NCBI GenBank assembly: GCA_964655525.1
Contig: CAZZNE010000001.1
Span: 62,001-126,000, forward strand
Reading direction: 5' to 3'
DNA from: DLAJ01 sp964655525
Lineage (GTDB): Bacteria; Bacillota; Clostridia; Lachnospirales; Lachnospiraceae
Length of the DNA stretch: 64,000 nt
Below, one piece after another: positions 25,411 to 34,614 of the stretch. The number at the start of each line of letters is the position of its first letter. The first letter of the stretch is position 1. The notes below the pieces were generated by a model. The model was not told the DNA's origin. It saw nothing but the letters and a program-made list of their open reading frames with translations, and made no database searches. The position numbers and the translations under genes were made by a program.

Positions 25411-26595
25411 ATGCTTGCAAAAAAATATCAGGAAATGTTATCGGCGAAGTCTGTGATCCGCAGCCTGTCGGAATATGCCACGGAGCGGGGGAAGCAGATC
25501 GGCTATGAAAATGTCTTTGATTACAGCTTGGGCAATCCCTCGGTTGAAGTGCCGCAGTCTTATACGGATACGCTGATCGCCATGCTGCGCGACGAGAATT
25601 CGATGGCGCTGCACGGTTACAGTCCGACGCTGACGATCCCTGCCGTCAGAGAGGCGGTCGCGGAAAACTTAAACCGGCGTTTTGGCATGAATTATCAAAA
25701 AGAGCATATCTTTATGGTGAGCGGCGCTGCGGGTGCGATCGCACATGCGGTCCGTCTGGTGACGTCGCCCGGAGATGAGGTCGTGACATTTGCTCCTTTT
25801 TTCCCGGAATACCATCCGTATGTGGACTTAAGCGGTGCGTGTCTGCGCGTCGTCCCTGCGCATACAGAGGATTTTCAGATTCATTTTGAGGCGTTTGACG
25901 CTATCATGAACGAGCGGGTCATGGCGGTGCTCATCAATACGCCGAATAATCCTTCGGGCGTGGTCTATTCGGCCCAGACGCTGCAGCGTCTTTCCGCCTA
26001 TCTGCATGAGAAGCAGGAGGAATACGGACATGAGATTTATCTGATCTCCGACGAGCCGTACCGGGAAATCGCATTTGACGGAAAAAGCGTTCCCTATCCC
26101 GCCAATTATTATGAGAATACGATCACCTGTTATTCGTGGTCGAAATCCTTATCCGTGCCGGGAGATCGGATCGGTTATGTAGCGGTTCACCCAGCCTGTC
26201 CGGACGCAGAACTGATGATTCAGATGTGCGGGCAGATTTCGCGCGGAATCGGTCATAACTGCCCGACAGCGATGGTGCAGCTCGCAGTTGCTAAAAATCT
26301 GGATGCCGTGGCGGATCTGTCCGTCTATGAGACCAATCGGAATATTCTGTATGACGAGCTTGTCTCGCTTGGCTTTACCGTTGTGCGCCCCGCTGGAACG
26401 TTTTATATTTTTCCGAAAGCGCTTGAGGAAGATGCCGTTTCTTTCTGTGAAAAGGCAAAGAAGTACGATCTCATCCTTGTGCCGGGAGACAGCTTTGGCT
26501 GTCCGGGCTATTTCCGCATGGCATACTGCATCGACACGGAGAAGGTGGAGCGTTCCCTTGACGCGCTCAGACGCTTTGTACGGGAAGAATATTAA
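25411..26595 (+). CDS. Pyridoxal-phosphate aminotransferase, class I/II
   Basis: 394 residues from ATG 25411 (GAGAGGA upstream), 11 bases after the GH1-ManA stop. The fold-type I signature is complete: YSPTLTIPAVREAV, INTPNNPSG around residue 178, SDEPYRE at 213-219 and the Schiff-base lysine Lys245 in SWSKSLSVPGDRIGY. A C-terminal arginine region FRMAYCID should bind the substrate carboxylate. Specificity cannot be read from sequence; aspartate or an aromatic/branched amino acid are the usual substrates. Its place at the end of the mannan operon is unexplained. An upstream in-frame start at 25204 would overlap the ManA coding region and is rejected. Confidence 0.88.
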   Translation: MLAKKYQEMLSAKSVIRSLSEYATERGKQIGYENVFDYSLGNPSVEVPQSYTDTLIAMLRDENSMALHGYSPTLTIPAVREAVAENLNRRFGMNYQKEHIFMVSGAAGAIAHAVRLVTSPGDEVVTFAPFFPEYHPYVDLSGACLRVVPAHTEDFQIHFEAFDAIMNERVMAVLINTPNNPSGVVYSAQTLQRLSAYLHEKQEEYGHEIYLISDEPYREIAFDGKSVPYPANYYENTITCYSWSKSLSVPGDRIGYVAVHPACPDAELMIQMCGQISRGIGHNCPTAMVQLAVAKNLDAVADLSVYETNRNILYDELVSLGFTVVRPAGTFYIFPKALEEDAVSFCEKAKKYDLILVPGDSFGCPGYFRMAYCIDTEKVERSLDALRRFVREEY

Positions 26596-26627
26596 TAGTC
26601 ATCAGCAACCCATCGAAAGGAGCGGCT

Positions 26628-27455
26628 ATGCTTGAAATCCTGAAAGCAATTTTATTCGGTATCGTGGAGGGCATCACGGAGTGGCTTCCCATCAGCAGCA
26701 CGGGACATATGATCTTATTAAACGAGCTGTTGCCGCTTAAGGTATCCGATGAATTTTACAGCATGTTCGAGGTGGTGATCCAGCTTGGCGCCATCATGGC
26801 GGTGGTCGTGCTTTTTTGGCAGAAAATATGGCCTTTCCAGTGGAAGGACAGGACGAAGCCCGTCATAAAGAAAGATATCTTTATCATGTGGTTTCAGATC
26901 GTGGCAGCCTGTATTCCCGCAGCGGTTGTCGGACTGCTGTTTGACGACGTGTTGGAAAAATACCTATATAATTATGTTGTGGTCGCGCTGGCGCTCATTG
27001 TGTTCGGTGTCGCATTCATCGTAGTGGAAAACCGGAATCGGGGGGTGCGTCCGGTTGTGACGAGCCTGCGGCAGATGACATATAAGACGGCGCTGATCAT
27101 CGGAATGTTTCAGCTGATCGCCGCGGTGTTTCCGGGAACGTCCCGTTCGGGGGCGACCATCGTCGGCGCGCTCATGATCGGCGTGTCAAGAACCGTGGCG
27201 GCAGAGTTCACGTTCTTTCTGGCGATTCCGGTGATGCTCGGCGCAAGCCTGCTAAAGCTTGTGAAGTACGGTTTTGCATTTACGGGGCAGGAGGTATGGA
27301 TTCTTTTGACCGGAATGATTGTGGCGTTTGTCGTCTCGCTTTTTGTGCTGAAGTTCCTGATGGATTATATTAAAAAGCATGATTTTAAGGTGTTCGGCTA
27401 CTATCGGATCGCGCTTGGCGCGTTGGTGCTGCTTTTCTTCCTGATCTTCAGGTAA
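26628..27455 (+). CDS. uppP: Undecaprenyl-diphosphatase
   Basis: 275 residues, an integral membrane protein with about eight hydrophobic segments. Both family signatures are present: GIVEGITEWLPISSTGHMIL near residues 12-31 and PGTSRSGATIVGALM near 168-182. It dephosphorylates undecaprenyl diphosphate to recycle the lipid carrier for peptidoglycan and other wall polymers, and gives bacitracin tolerance (known for the family). Start follows AAAGGAG. It is the first housekeeping gene right of the sugar locus. Confidence 0.95.
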   Translation: MLEILKAILFGIVEGITEWLPISSTGHMILLNELLPLKVSDEFYSMFEVVIQLGAIMAVVVLFWQKIWPFQWKDRTKPVIKKDIFIMWFQIVAACIPAAVVGLLFDDVLEKYLYNYVVVALALIVFGVAFIVVENRNRGVRPVVTSLRQMTYKTALIIGMFQLIAAVFPGTSRSGATIVGALMIGVSRTVAAEFTFFLAIPVMLGASLLKLVKYGFAFTGQEVWILLTGMIVAFVVSLFVLKFLMDYIKKHDFKVFGYYRIALGALVLLFFLIFR

Positions 27456-27546
27456 GTTTTCGGGCAAATTTTTTGTGCATAATTATGAAAAAACTGGAAA
27501 AACTGAGGCCCAAAATATACAAACGCACGAAAGTTGCGTATTTTGT

Positions 27547-27575
27547 TTGACTTTTTGCTTCATATGCGATACAGT
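27547..27575 (+). promoter_or_regulatory. Sigma-A type promoter of the DUF6465-like gene
   Basis: TTGACT (27547-27552), 17 bases, TACAGT (27570-27575). It leaves a leader of about 105 bases. A small hairpin ACGCA/TGCGT followed by ATTTTGTTT at 27524-27547 may end the uppP transcript just upstream. Confidence 0.6.
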
Positions 27576-27685
27576 GCAACTGTATGAATCATAGCGAATG
27601 CTTTGTTACCAGCGTGAAACGTTCGGCAATGAGGTAGCAAGTTAGAAAAGATAAGGAAGCACAGTGTATGTGTAAAGGAGGAAGT

Positions 27686-28102
27686 ATGGCTGAGACAAAG
27701 AAGCCTGTCACTGAAAAGGCGGCAGAAAAGGATGTAGTTGTAAAGGCAGAGGCAGCACCCGCAGCAGTAAAGGATGAGGCGCCTGTTGTAAAGAAGAAAC
27801 CGGGACGGAAGCCGGGTTCTAAGACGAAGAAAACAACAGAGAAGAAAGCTACCGCAGCAAAGAAAGTGGCAGCGGAGAAGAAGGAGACCGTAAAGAGAAG
27901 AGCAAAGAACACCATCACTTTAGAGGTTGACGGACGTTCTCTTACGGAAGATTCTCTGGTTCAGAGCGCAAAGGATGTCTGGGTATATGATCTCGGCAGA
28001 GACCTGAAGGATTTTAAGTCCGTAGAGCTCTATATAAAGCCGGCTGATATGGCAGTTTATTATGTTATCAACGGCGATGTAACAGGCAGCTTTGGTCTGT
28101 AA
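27686..28102 (+). CDS. DUF6465-like protein with Lys/Ala-rich N-terminal half
   Basis: 138 residues from ATG 27686 behind AAAGGAGGAAG. Residues 1-75 are low-complexity Lys, Ala, Glu and Thr with KKKPGRKPGSKTKK, resembling the basic tails of nucleic-acid-binding proteins. Residues 76-138 form a compact domain ending YIKPADMAVYYVINGDVTGSFGL, which I recognise as DUF6465 of Lachnospiraceae. Function is unknown. It has its own promoter and a strong terminator, so it is a single-gene transcript. Start 27668 (GTG-like upstream option) is less likely because the Shine-Dalgarno sequence would lie inside it. Confidence 0.75.
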   Translation: MAETKKPVTEKAAEKDVVVKAEAAPAAVKDEAPVVKKKPGRKPGSKTKKTTEKKATAAKKVAAEKKETVKRRAKNTITLEVDGRSLTEDSLVQSAKDVWVYDLGRDLKDFKSVELYIKPADMAVYYVINGDVTGSFGL

Positions 28103-28173
28103 GAGATCGCGGCGGTATCTGTTCAAAAAGAGAATGAGATTCGGCACATTGTCTAAAACAAAGGAATAAAATC

Positions 28174-28216
28174 AATACACCGTGATACGGACTGGTATCG
28201 GCGGTGTATTTTTTTT
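28174..28216 (+). terminator. Intrinsic terminator before hrcA
   Basis: AATACACCG pairs with CGGTGTATT, with an inner GATAC/GTATC extension, followed by a run of T to 28216. Confidence 0.85.
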
Positions 28217-28250
28217 ATGTATTTTTTATTATTATTTTTTCAAAAATGAG

Positions 28251-28279
28251 TTGACAATATAGAGGGTAAGTGATAACTT
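28251..28279 (+). promoter_or_regulatory. Sigma-A promoter of the hrcA-grpE-dnaK-dnaJ operon
   Basis: TTGACA (28251-28256), 17 bases, TAACTT (28274-28279). The CIRCE operator begins 13 bases downstream of the -10, overlapping the transcription start. Confidence 0.8.
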
Positions 28280-28292
28280 ATGTATGAAGATA

Positions 28293-28319
28293 TTAGCACT
28301 CTATCGAAATGAGTGCTAA
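28293..28319. promoter_or_regulatory. CIRCE operator (HrcA binding site)
   Basis: TTAGCACTC, 9 bases, GAGTGCTAA: a perfect match to the CIRCE inverted repeat. HrcA binds it and represses the heat-shock operon until chaperone demand rises (established). Confidence 0.97.
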
Positions 28320-28343
28320 CAGGACGAGGGAAGGTGGTTACGG

Positions 28344-29384
28344 TTGGAGCAGGCAGTACTGGACGAAAGAAAAATGAAAATTCTGCAGGCGATCATCCGC
28401 AATTATCTTGAGACGGGAGAGCCGGTCGGAAGCAGAACGATTTCCAAATATACCGACTTGAATCTAAGCTCGGCGACCATCCGCAATGAGATGGCGGATT
28501 TAGAGGAGCTGGGATATATCTTACAGCCCCATACCTCGGCGGGGCGGATTCCGTCGGATAAGGGATACCGCCTGTATGTGGATCACATGATGGCGGACAA
28601 GGAACGCGAAGTCAATGAGATGAAAGAGATGCTTCTTGAAAAAGAAGAAAAGATGGAGCGGCTTTTACAGCAGGCGGCGAGGGTGCTTGCCACGAATACC
28701 AATTATGCCGCCATGATCTCAGCGCCGCAGATCGTAGGAAATAAGTTAAAGTTCATTCAGTTGACGAAGGTGGATGCGGGGCAGCTTTTGGCCGTGATCG
28801 TGGTTGAGGGGAATGTCATTAAGAATGAGATGTTCTCGGTAGAAGAGGAGCTTTCCGATGAAACCGTCTTAAAGCTCAATATTCTTTTGAACACACAGCT
28901 TGGCGGGCTTTCCGTCAACGAGATCAGCTTAGGTATGATCTCCGCCATGAAGCAGCAGGCGGGGATTCACAGCGGCATTGTGGGCGATGTGATCGATGCG
29001 GTCGCGGGTGCGATCACGTCGGATGAGGATCTTGAGATCTATACAAGCGGCGCCAATAATATATTCCGATATCCGGAGCTTGCCGATCAGAAGCGCGCCA
29101 GCGAGCTGATCACGACGTTTGAGGAAAAGCAGGAACTGACCCAGATCGTGCAGGAGACGCTCTCGGACGATGAGAATACGGGCATCAAGGTTTATATCGG
29201 AGACGAGACGCCCGTGCAGCATATGAGGGACTGCAGTGTTGTGACGGCGACTTATGAGCTGGGAGAGGGCATGAAAGGAACGATCGGTATCATCGGTCCG
29301 AAGCGCATGGATTATGAGAAAGCGGTCGGCAGCCTAAAGACGGTGATGACGCAGCTTGAAGAAATATATAAGAAAAAGCAATAA
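28344..29384 (+). CDS. hrcA: Heat-inducible transcription repressor HrcA
   Basis: 346 residues starting at TTG 28344, 6 bases after AAGGTGG. The winged helix (ILQAIIRNYLETGEPVGSRTISKY, LSSATIRNEMADLEELGYI, HTSAGRIPSDKGYR) occupies residues 9-75. The ligand-binding-like domain follows and ends GTIGIIGPKRMDYEKAVGSL. It binds CIRCE just upstream, so the operon is autoregulated. Next gene in the operon is grpE after 14 bases. Confidence 0.97.
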   Translation: MEQAVLDERKMKILQAIIRNYLETGEPVGSRTISKYTDLNLSSATIRNEMADLEELGYILQPHTSAGRIPSDKGYRLYVDHMMADKEREVNEMKEMLLEKEEKMERLLQQAARVLATNTNYAAMISAPQIVGNKLKFIQLTKVDAGQLLAVIVVEGNVIKNEMFSVEEELSDETVLKLNILLNTQLGGLSVNEISLGMISAMKQQAGIHSGIVGDVIDAVAGAITSDEDLEIYTSGANNIFRYPELADQKRASELITTFEEKQELTQIVQETLSDDENTGIKVYIGDETPVQHMRDCSVVTATYELGEGMKGTIGIIGPKRMDYEKAVGSLKTVMTQLEEIYKKKQ

Positions 29385-29398
29385 AGGAGATGAGTCCC

Positions 29399-30181
29399 AT
29401 GTCAGAAAAGAAGGATGACAGGATTAAAGAGGAGCAGACCGCAGACGCGCAGACTTCGGATGACGAGGCGGTAACGGAAAGCGACAGCGAGGCGTGCGAC
29501 GGGCAAAGCGCCGATGAGACATCAGGGGATGCGGAACCGAGTGAAGACGACGAGGAAGCTGTGGACGCGGATGAGACGGAAAGCGACGACAAGACATCGG
29601 CGGATACGGAGCAGACGGTAACCGATGAGGAGGCTGCGGCGGATGGCGCGGGGGGTGCGGACGACAAGGACGCCTCTCATACAGATACGCCGAAAGAAAA
29701 GGAAGGCAAATTCTTTAAGAAGAATAAGAAGGCGGATAAAAAGGATAAGCAGCAGGAAAAGATAGAGGAGCTGGAGGATCGCGTCAGACGCCAGATGGCG
29801 GAATTTGAAAATTTCCGCAAGAGGACGGAAAAAGAAAAGACGGCGATGTTTGAGACCGGTGCGAAAAGCGTCATCGAAAAAATCCTGCCGGTCGTCGATA
29901 ATTTTGAACGCGGTCTGGCGAGCGTTCCGGAAGAAGAAAAGACCAGTCCGTTCGCCGAGGGCATGAGCATGGTTTATAAGCAGCTTCTCAATGAATTGGA
30001 AAAGCTGGAAGTGCGGCCGATCGAGGCAGTCGGCAAGGAATTTGATCCCGATTTCCACAACGCAGTCATGCAGGTGGAAAGTGAGGAGTATGAGTCCGGC
30101 ATGATCGCGCAGGAGCTGCAGAAAGGTTATACCTACCGCGACACCGTTGTCAGACACAGCATGGTGGCGGTCGTGCCGTAG
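29399..30181 (+). CDS. grpE: GrpE nucleotide exchange factor with long acidic N-terminal extension
   Basis: 260 residues from ATG 29399 with AAAGGAGATGA upstream; the ATG at 29390 sits inside the Shine-Dalgarno sequence. Residues 1-95 are almost entirely Asp, Glu, Ala, Ser and Thr, then a Lys-rich patch at about 98-120. The coiled coil starts near 121 (EKIEELEDRVRRQMAEFENFRKRTEKEK). The C-terminal beta domain has VGKEFDPDFHNAVMQVE and GYTYRDTVVRHSMVAV. It exchanges ADP on DnaK. The acidic tail is longer than in Bacillus GrpE; its role is unknown. Confidence 0.95.
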   Translation: MSEKKDDRIKEEQTADAQTSDDEAVTESDSEACDGQSADETSGDAEPSEDDEEAVDADETESDDKTSADTEQTVTDEEAAADGAGGADDKDASHTDTPKEKEGKFFKKNKKADKKDKQQEKIEELEDRVRRQMAEFENFRKRTEKEKTAMFETGAKSVIEKILPVVDNFERGLASVPEEEKTSPFAEGMSMVYKQLLNELEKLEVRPIEAVGKEFDPDFHNAVMQVESEEYESGMIAQELQKGYTYRDTVVRHSMVAVVP

Positions 30182-30326
30182 AGCGGTAATGAAGCTGACG
30201 CAGAATCGCAGGATGGTGCAATCGGGAAAAGCTGTGACAGGACAGATCGTGTAAAAAGCCGGAAACGGATTTTTATAGACAGAAAACAAAGAATGTTCAG
30301 ATCGTATTTGAATGGAGGAGAGAACG

Positions 30327-32201
30327 ATGGGAAAAATAATCGGAATTGACTTGGGAACAACGAATAGCTGCGTTGCCGTGATGGAGGGCGGAAAGCCTAC
30401 GGTCATCGCCAATCAGGAAGGTGCGAGAACAACGCCGTCGGTCGTGGCGTTCACAAAGAACGGAGAGCGTTTGGTCGGCGAGCCGGCAAAGCGTCAGGCA
30501 GTAACGAATGCGGACAACACGATTGCATCCATCAAGAGAGATATGGGTACCGATCGCGGACGCAATATTGACGGAAAGAAATATTCCCCGCAGCAGATTT
30601 CAGCAATGATCCTGCAGAAACTGAAAGCGGATGCGGAAAATTATCTTGGAGAAAAAGTAACGGAGGCCGTCATCACGGTTCCGGCATACTTCAACGACTC
30701 CCAGCGTCAGGCAACGAAGGACGCCGGTAAGATCGCGGGACTGGATGTAAAGCGTATTATCAATGAGCCGACGGCTGCGGCGCTTGCTTACGGTCTTGAC
30801 AATGAAAAAGAGCAGAAGATCATGGTGTACGACCTTGGCGGCGGTACGTTTGATGTCTCCATCATCGAGATCGGCGAGGGCGTCATCGAGGTACTTGCGA
30901 CAAACGGCGATACGCATCTTGGCGGCGATGATTTTGACCAGAAGGTCATTGACTGGATGGTAAGAGAGTTTAAGAACGCAAATGGCGTGGACTTATCTCA
31001 GGATAAGATGGCGCTTCAGAGATTAAAGGAAGCGGCAGAGAAAGCGAAGAAAGAACTTTCCTCCGCGACGCAGACGAATATCAATCTGCCGTTCATCAGC
31101 ATGAATGCAAGCGGACCGCTTCATTTTGATATGAATCTGACAAGAGCAAAATTTGATGAGTTGACCCATGATCTGGTAGAAAAGACGGCAATCCCGGTTC
31201 AGAACGCATTAAAAGATGCGGGGCTGACCGCATCGGATCTCGGCAAGGTGCTTCTTGTCGGCGGTTCTACGAGAATTCCTGCCGTGCAGGATAAGGTAAA
31301 GCAGTTGACCGGACATGAGCCGAATAAGTCCTTAAATCCGGATGAGTGCGTAGCGCTCGGTGCGTCCATTCAGGGCGGTAAGCTTGCCGGAGACGCAGGC
31401 GCAGGAGAAATCCTTCTTCTTGACGTAACACCGCTGTCCCTGTCCATTGAGACGATGGGCGGCGTCGCAACGAGACTGATCGAGAGAAATACGACGATCC
31501 CGACAAGAAAGAGCCAGATCTTCTCGACGGCGGCGGATAATCAGACCGCGGTTGACATCAATGTCGTACAGGGTGAGAGACAGTTTGCGAAGGATAATAA
31601 GTCCTTAGGACAGTTCCGCTTAGACGGTATCCCGCCTGCAAGACGCGGTATGCCGCAGATCGAGGTAACGTTTGATATTGATGCAAACGGTATCGTCAAC
31701 GTATCCGCAAAGGATTTGGGAACAGGCAAGGAGCAGCATATCACGATCACGGCAGGCTCGAACATGTCTGATGAAGATATTGATAAGGCAGTGAGGGAAG
31801 CAGCGGAGTACGAGGCACAGGATAAGAAACGCAAGGAAGCCATTGACACGAGAAATGATGCGGATTCCTTTGTATTCCAGACAGAGAAGGCGTTAGGCGA
31901 GGTCGGCGACAAGATCAGCGCAGATGAGAAAGCATCGCTTGAGAGCGACTTGCAGGCACTCAAGGATCTTTTGGAAAAGACCAAGGATAACGAGATGACG
32001 GAAGACCAGGTGACGGAGTTAAAGGCAGCAAAAGAAAAGCTGATGAATAACGCACAGAACCTGTTCACAAAGATGTACGAGAACATGCAGCAGGCAGGCG
32101 GTGCACAGGGTCCCGACATGAGTGGTATGGGTGCTGACGCAGGACCGGCACCTGAGCAGACAGATGACGATGTCGTTGACGGGGATTACCGCGAGGTATA
32201 A
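30327..32201 (+). CDS. dnaK: Molecular chaperone DnaK (Hsp70)
   Basis: 624 residues from ATG 30327 behind GGAGGAGAG. MGKIIGIDLGTTNSCVAVMEG, the phosphate loop region VYDLGGGTFDVSI, EPTAAALAYG and VLLVGGSTRIPAVQ define the ATPase. The linker and substrate domain begin LLLDVTPLSLSIET. The tail is Gly/Gln-rich and ends TDDDVVDGDYREV, close to the usual DnaK C-terminus. A 145-base gap separates it from grpE and contains only a weak hairpin, so it should be in the CIRCE-controlled transcript. Confidence 0.98.
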   Translation: MGKIIGIDLGTTNSCVAVMEGGKPTVIANQEGARTTPSVVAFTKNGERLVGEPAKRQAVTNADNTIASIKRDMGTDRGRNIDGKKYSPQQISAMILQKLKADAENYLGEKVTEAVITVPAYFNDSQRQATKDAGKIAGLDVKRIINEPTAAALAYGLDNEKEQKIMVYDLGGGTFDVSIIEIGEGVIEVLATNGDTHLGGDDFDQKVIDWMVREFKNANGVDLSQDKMALQRLKEAAEKAKKELSSATQTNINLPFISMNASGPLHFDMNLTRAKFDELTHDLVEKTAIPVQNALKDAGLTASDLGKVLLVGGSTRIPAVQDKVKQLTGHEPNKSLNPDECVALGASIQGGKLAGDAGAGEILLLDVTPLSLSIETMGGVATRLIERNTTIPTRKSQIFSTAADNQTAVDINVVQGERQFAKDNKSLGQFRLDGIPPARRGMPQIEVTFDIDANGIVNVSAKDLGTGKEQHITITAGSNMSDEDIDKAVREAAEYEAQDKKRKEAIDTRNDADSFVFQTEKALGEVGDKISADEKASLESDLQALKDLLEKTKDNEMTEDQVTELKAAKEKLMNNAQNLFTKMYENMQQAGGAQGPDMSGMGADAGPAPEQTDDDVVDGDYREV

Positions 32202-32206
32202 CACAT

Positions 32207-33385
32207 ATGGCAGAACAGAAACGGGATTATTACGAGGTGCTTGGAGTCGGCAAGAATGCCGATGAAGCAGAGATTAAAAAAGCATATCGTGTACTCGCCA
32301 AAAAGTATCATCCCGATATGAATCCGGGTGACAAAGAGGCGGAAAAGAAGTTCAAGGAAGCGTCCGAGGCTTATGCAGTCTTAAGCGATCCGGAAAAGCG
32401 CAGACAGTACGATCAGTTTGGGCATGCTGCGTTTGAGGGCGGCGCGGGCGGAGGAGGCTTCGGCGGCTTCGACTTCAGCGGCGCGGATTTCGGCGATATA
32501 TTCGGAGATATTTTCGGCGACCTGTTCGGCGGAGGACGGCGTTCGGGAAGATCGGGCAACGGACCGATGCGCGGGCGCAATGTGAGAACGAGCATCCGTA
32601 TCAACTTTGTGGAAGCGGTGTTCGGCGCGGAAAAAGAGATTGAAATACCGTACAAGGAAGAGTGCAAGACCTGTCACGGAAGCGGTGCGAAGCCGGGGAG
32701 CGGCCCTGTCACCTGTGATAAATGTAAGGGCTCCGGGCAGATTGTTTACACACAGAACAGCTTTTTCGGAACGGTCAGAAATGTACAGGCATGTCCCGAT
32801 TGTAACGGAACGGGAAAGGTCATTAAGGACAAATGTCCCGACTGCCACGGCTCAGGTTACCATTCCATCCGCAAAAAGATCATGGCGATCATTCCGGCGG
32901 GAATTGATAACGGGCAGGCGTTCCGTATTTCCGATATGGGAGAGCCGGGAACGAACGGCGGACCGCGCGGAGATGTGCTTGTGGAATGTCAGGTGATGCG
33001 TCACCCGATCTTCCAGCGCGACGGTGTGGATATTTATTCGACCGTACCGATTTCATTCGCGATCGCCGCACTTGGCGGCGAGGTACTTGTCGATACGCTT
33101 GACAGCAGGATTGCCTACACGATCAAGCCGGGGACCCAGACGGACACCCGCGTTGTCCTAAAACGTAAGGGTGTACCGAATGTCCATAATAAGGAGCAGC
33201 GAGGCAACCATTATGTCACGTTCGTGGTGCAGGTGCCGGATAAGCTGTCTGCAAAAGCGCGCGATCTGCTGACGGAGTTTGATTCCATGACGGGCGACAG
33301 CTTAAATGAGGTCAAACGCGTAACAGGTACGAAAGCGGGCGGAGAGACGCAGAAAGAGTCAAAGAAGAAAAAGAAATTTTTCTGA
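32207..33385 (+). CDS. dnaJ: Chaperone DnaJ (Hsp40)
   Basis: 392 residues, 5 bases after dnaK. The J domain has HPD at 35-37. A Gly/Phe region follows at about 75-125. Four zinc-binding CxxCxGxG-type repeats are visible (CKTCHGSG, CDKCKGSG, CPDCNGTG, CPDCHGSG). The C-terminal substrate-binding part ends in a Lys-rich tail. A terminator follows, making this the last gene of the heat-shock operon. Confidence 0.98.
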   Translation: MAEQKRDYYEVLGVGKNADEAEIKKAYRVLAKKYHPDMNPGDKEAEKKFKEASEAYAVLSDPEKRRQYDQFGHAAFEGGAGGGGFGGFDFSGADFGDIFGDIFGDLFGGGRRSGRSGNGPMRGRNVRTSIRINFVEAVFGAEKEIEIPYKEECKTCHGSGAKPGSGPVTCDKCKGSGQIVYTQNSFFGTVRNVQACPDCNGTGKVIKDKCPDCHGSGYHSIRKKIMAIIPAGIDNGQAFRISDMGEPGTNGGPRGDVLVECQVMRHPIFQRDGVDIYSTVPISFAIAALGGEVLVDTLDSRIAYTIKPGTQTDTRVVLKRKGVPNVHNKEQRGNHYVTFVVQVPDKLSAKARDLLTEFDSMTGDSLNEVKRVTGTKAGGETQKESKKKKKFF

Positions 33386-33397
33386 TCAGGTAATGGT

Positions 33398-33436
33398 AAG
33401 GGGCGTGAACAATTCGGGTTTGCGCCCTTGTTTTTT
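33398..33436 (+). terminator. Intrinsic terminator of the heat-shock operon
   Basis: AAGGGGCG pairs with CGCCCTT (one bulged G), followed by GTTTTTT, 13 bases after the dnaJ stop. Confidence 0.75.
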
Positions 33437-33456
33437 ATGAAAAATCCATATATACT
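33428..33456 (+). promoter_or_regulatory. Probable promoter of prmA-rsmE
   Basis: TTGTTT (33428-33433), 17 bases, TATACT (33451-33456). The -35 lies within the T-tract of the dnaJ terminator. Confidence 0.5.
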
Positions 33457-33513
33457 GTAACAGAACAGTCCGTGGGAAAAAGGACGGGCAAAGAAAGCGG
33501 GAGGGATGCGGCG

Positions 33514-34503
33514 ATGAAGTGGACGGCATTCAGGATCAAGACGGTGACGGAGGCGGAAGACATTTTGATCAGCACGCTCTATGACATTGGGCTTGAGGGC
33601 GCGCAGATCGAGGACAAGGTTCCTTTGACGGCAGCGGATAAGGAGCGGATGTTCGTGGATATTCTTCCTGATGCAGAGGAAGACGACGGAATCGCCTATG
33701 TGACGTTTTTTGTGGAGACGGATGAGGACGGTCTGCTTCTTCTTTCGGGGGAAAAGACGACGAAGCAGGAGCTTCTTTCGCGCATCGAGCAGGAGATGGA
33801 CGATCTTCGCGGCTTTTTGGAGCTGGGAGAGGGAACCATCTCATTGTCCGAGACAGAGGACATTGACTGGATCAATAACTGGAAACAGTATTTTCATCAA
33901 TTTTATATCGACGATCTGCTTGTGATCCCGTCATGGGAGGCAGTCGGCCCGGCGGACAGGGACAAGAGAGTTCTGCATATCGATCCCGGCACGGCGTTCG
34001 GAACAGGTATGCATGAGACGACGCAGCTCTGTATCCGTCAGATCAGAAAATATATGACAAATGAGACGGCGCTCTTAGACGTCGGTACGGGAAGCGGTAT
34101 TCTTGGCATCATTGCGCTCATGTATGGGGCGCAGCGTGTGACCGGCACGGATATTGACCCGTGTGCCGAGCAGGCGGTTTATGAAAATCTTTCAGCGAAC
34201 GGCATTGACGCATCGAAGTTTGAACTGCTGATCGGGAATCTCATTACCGATGAGAAGCTTCGGGAACGTGTCGGTGATGAGCAGTATGACATTGTCACCG
34301 CGAATATTTTAGCGGATGTGCTCGTACCTCTGACTCCCGTAATCACGCGGTATATCAAGCCGGGCGGCTATTACATCACGTCGGGCATCATCAATGAGAA
34401 CCATAAGGAACAGGATGTGCGGGACGCGATGCTTGCGGCGGGCTTAGAGATCGTGGAAGTGACCTATCAGGGCGAGTGGGTAAGCGTGACCGGAAAAAAA
34501 TGA
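33514..34503 (+). CDS. prmA: Ribosomal protein L11 methyltransferase
   Basis: 329 residues from ATG 33514 behind GGGAGGG; the tract upstream to 33472 is open but does not resemble the family. The N-terminal substrate-recognition domain has the typical start MKWTAFRIKTVTEAEDIL. The class I methyltransferase domain carries HIDPGTAFGTGMHETT, the SAM motif LDVGTGSGILGI and IVTANILADVLVPL with the NPPY-like NIL. It trimethylates L11. prmA directly before rsmE after the heat-shock operon is a common Bacillota order. Confidence 0.95.
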   Translation: MKWTAFRIKTVTEAEDILISTLYDIGLEGAQIEDKVPLTAADKERMFVDILPDAEEDDGIAYVTFFVETDEDGLLLLSGEKTTKQELLSRIEQEMDDLRGFLELGEGTISLSETEDIDWINNWKQYFHQFYIDDLLVIPSWEAVGPADRDKRVLHIDPGTAFGTGMHETTQLCIRQIRKYMTNETALLDVGTGSGILGIIALMYGAQRVTGTDIDPCAEQAVYENLSANGIDASKFELLIGNLITDEKLRERVGDEQYDIVTANILADVLVPLTPVITRYIKPGGYYITSGIINENHKEQDVRDAMLAAGLEIVEVTYQGEWVSVTGKK

Positions 34504-34580
34504 AGATTTTCTAACGGCGGAAAGTACCCGCCCCAAGAAAATTTAAATCATTTTTCGAAGAATCCGTGAACGGATTCTTC
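34504..34580. repeat. Paired intergenic hairpins (palindrome family A, copy with divergent first hairpin)
   Basis: Hairpin 1 (34504-34544) has outer arms AGATTTTCT/AGAAAATTT and inner GGCGG/CCGCC. Hairpin 2 (34557-34580) is GAAGAATCCG, loop TGAA, CGGATTCTTC followed by CGG, nearly the same arm as the copies at 3487, 42537 and 56637. It separates prmA from rsmE. Confidence 0.7.
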
Positions 34581-34614
34581 CGGAATCAAACGATTATTTT
34601 TCGGAGAGACGTTT

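Noticed and set aside
29522..30412. 296-residue minus-strand frame across grpE and the start of dnaK
   Set aside because: It is antisense to two certain genes, and its residues reflect their codon bias.
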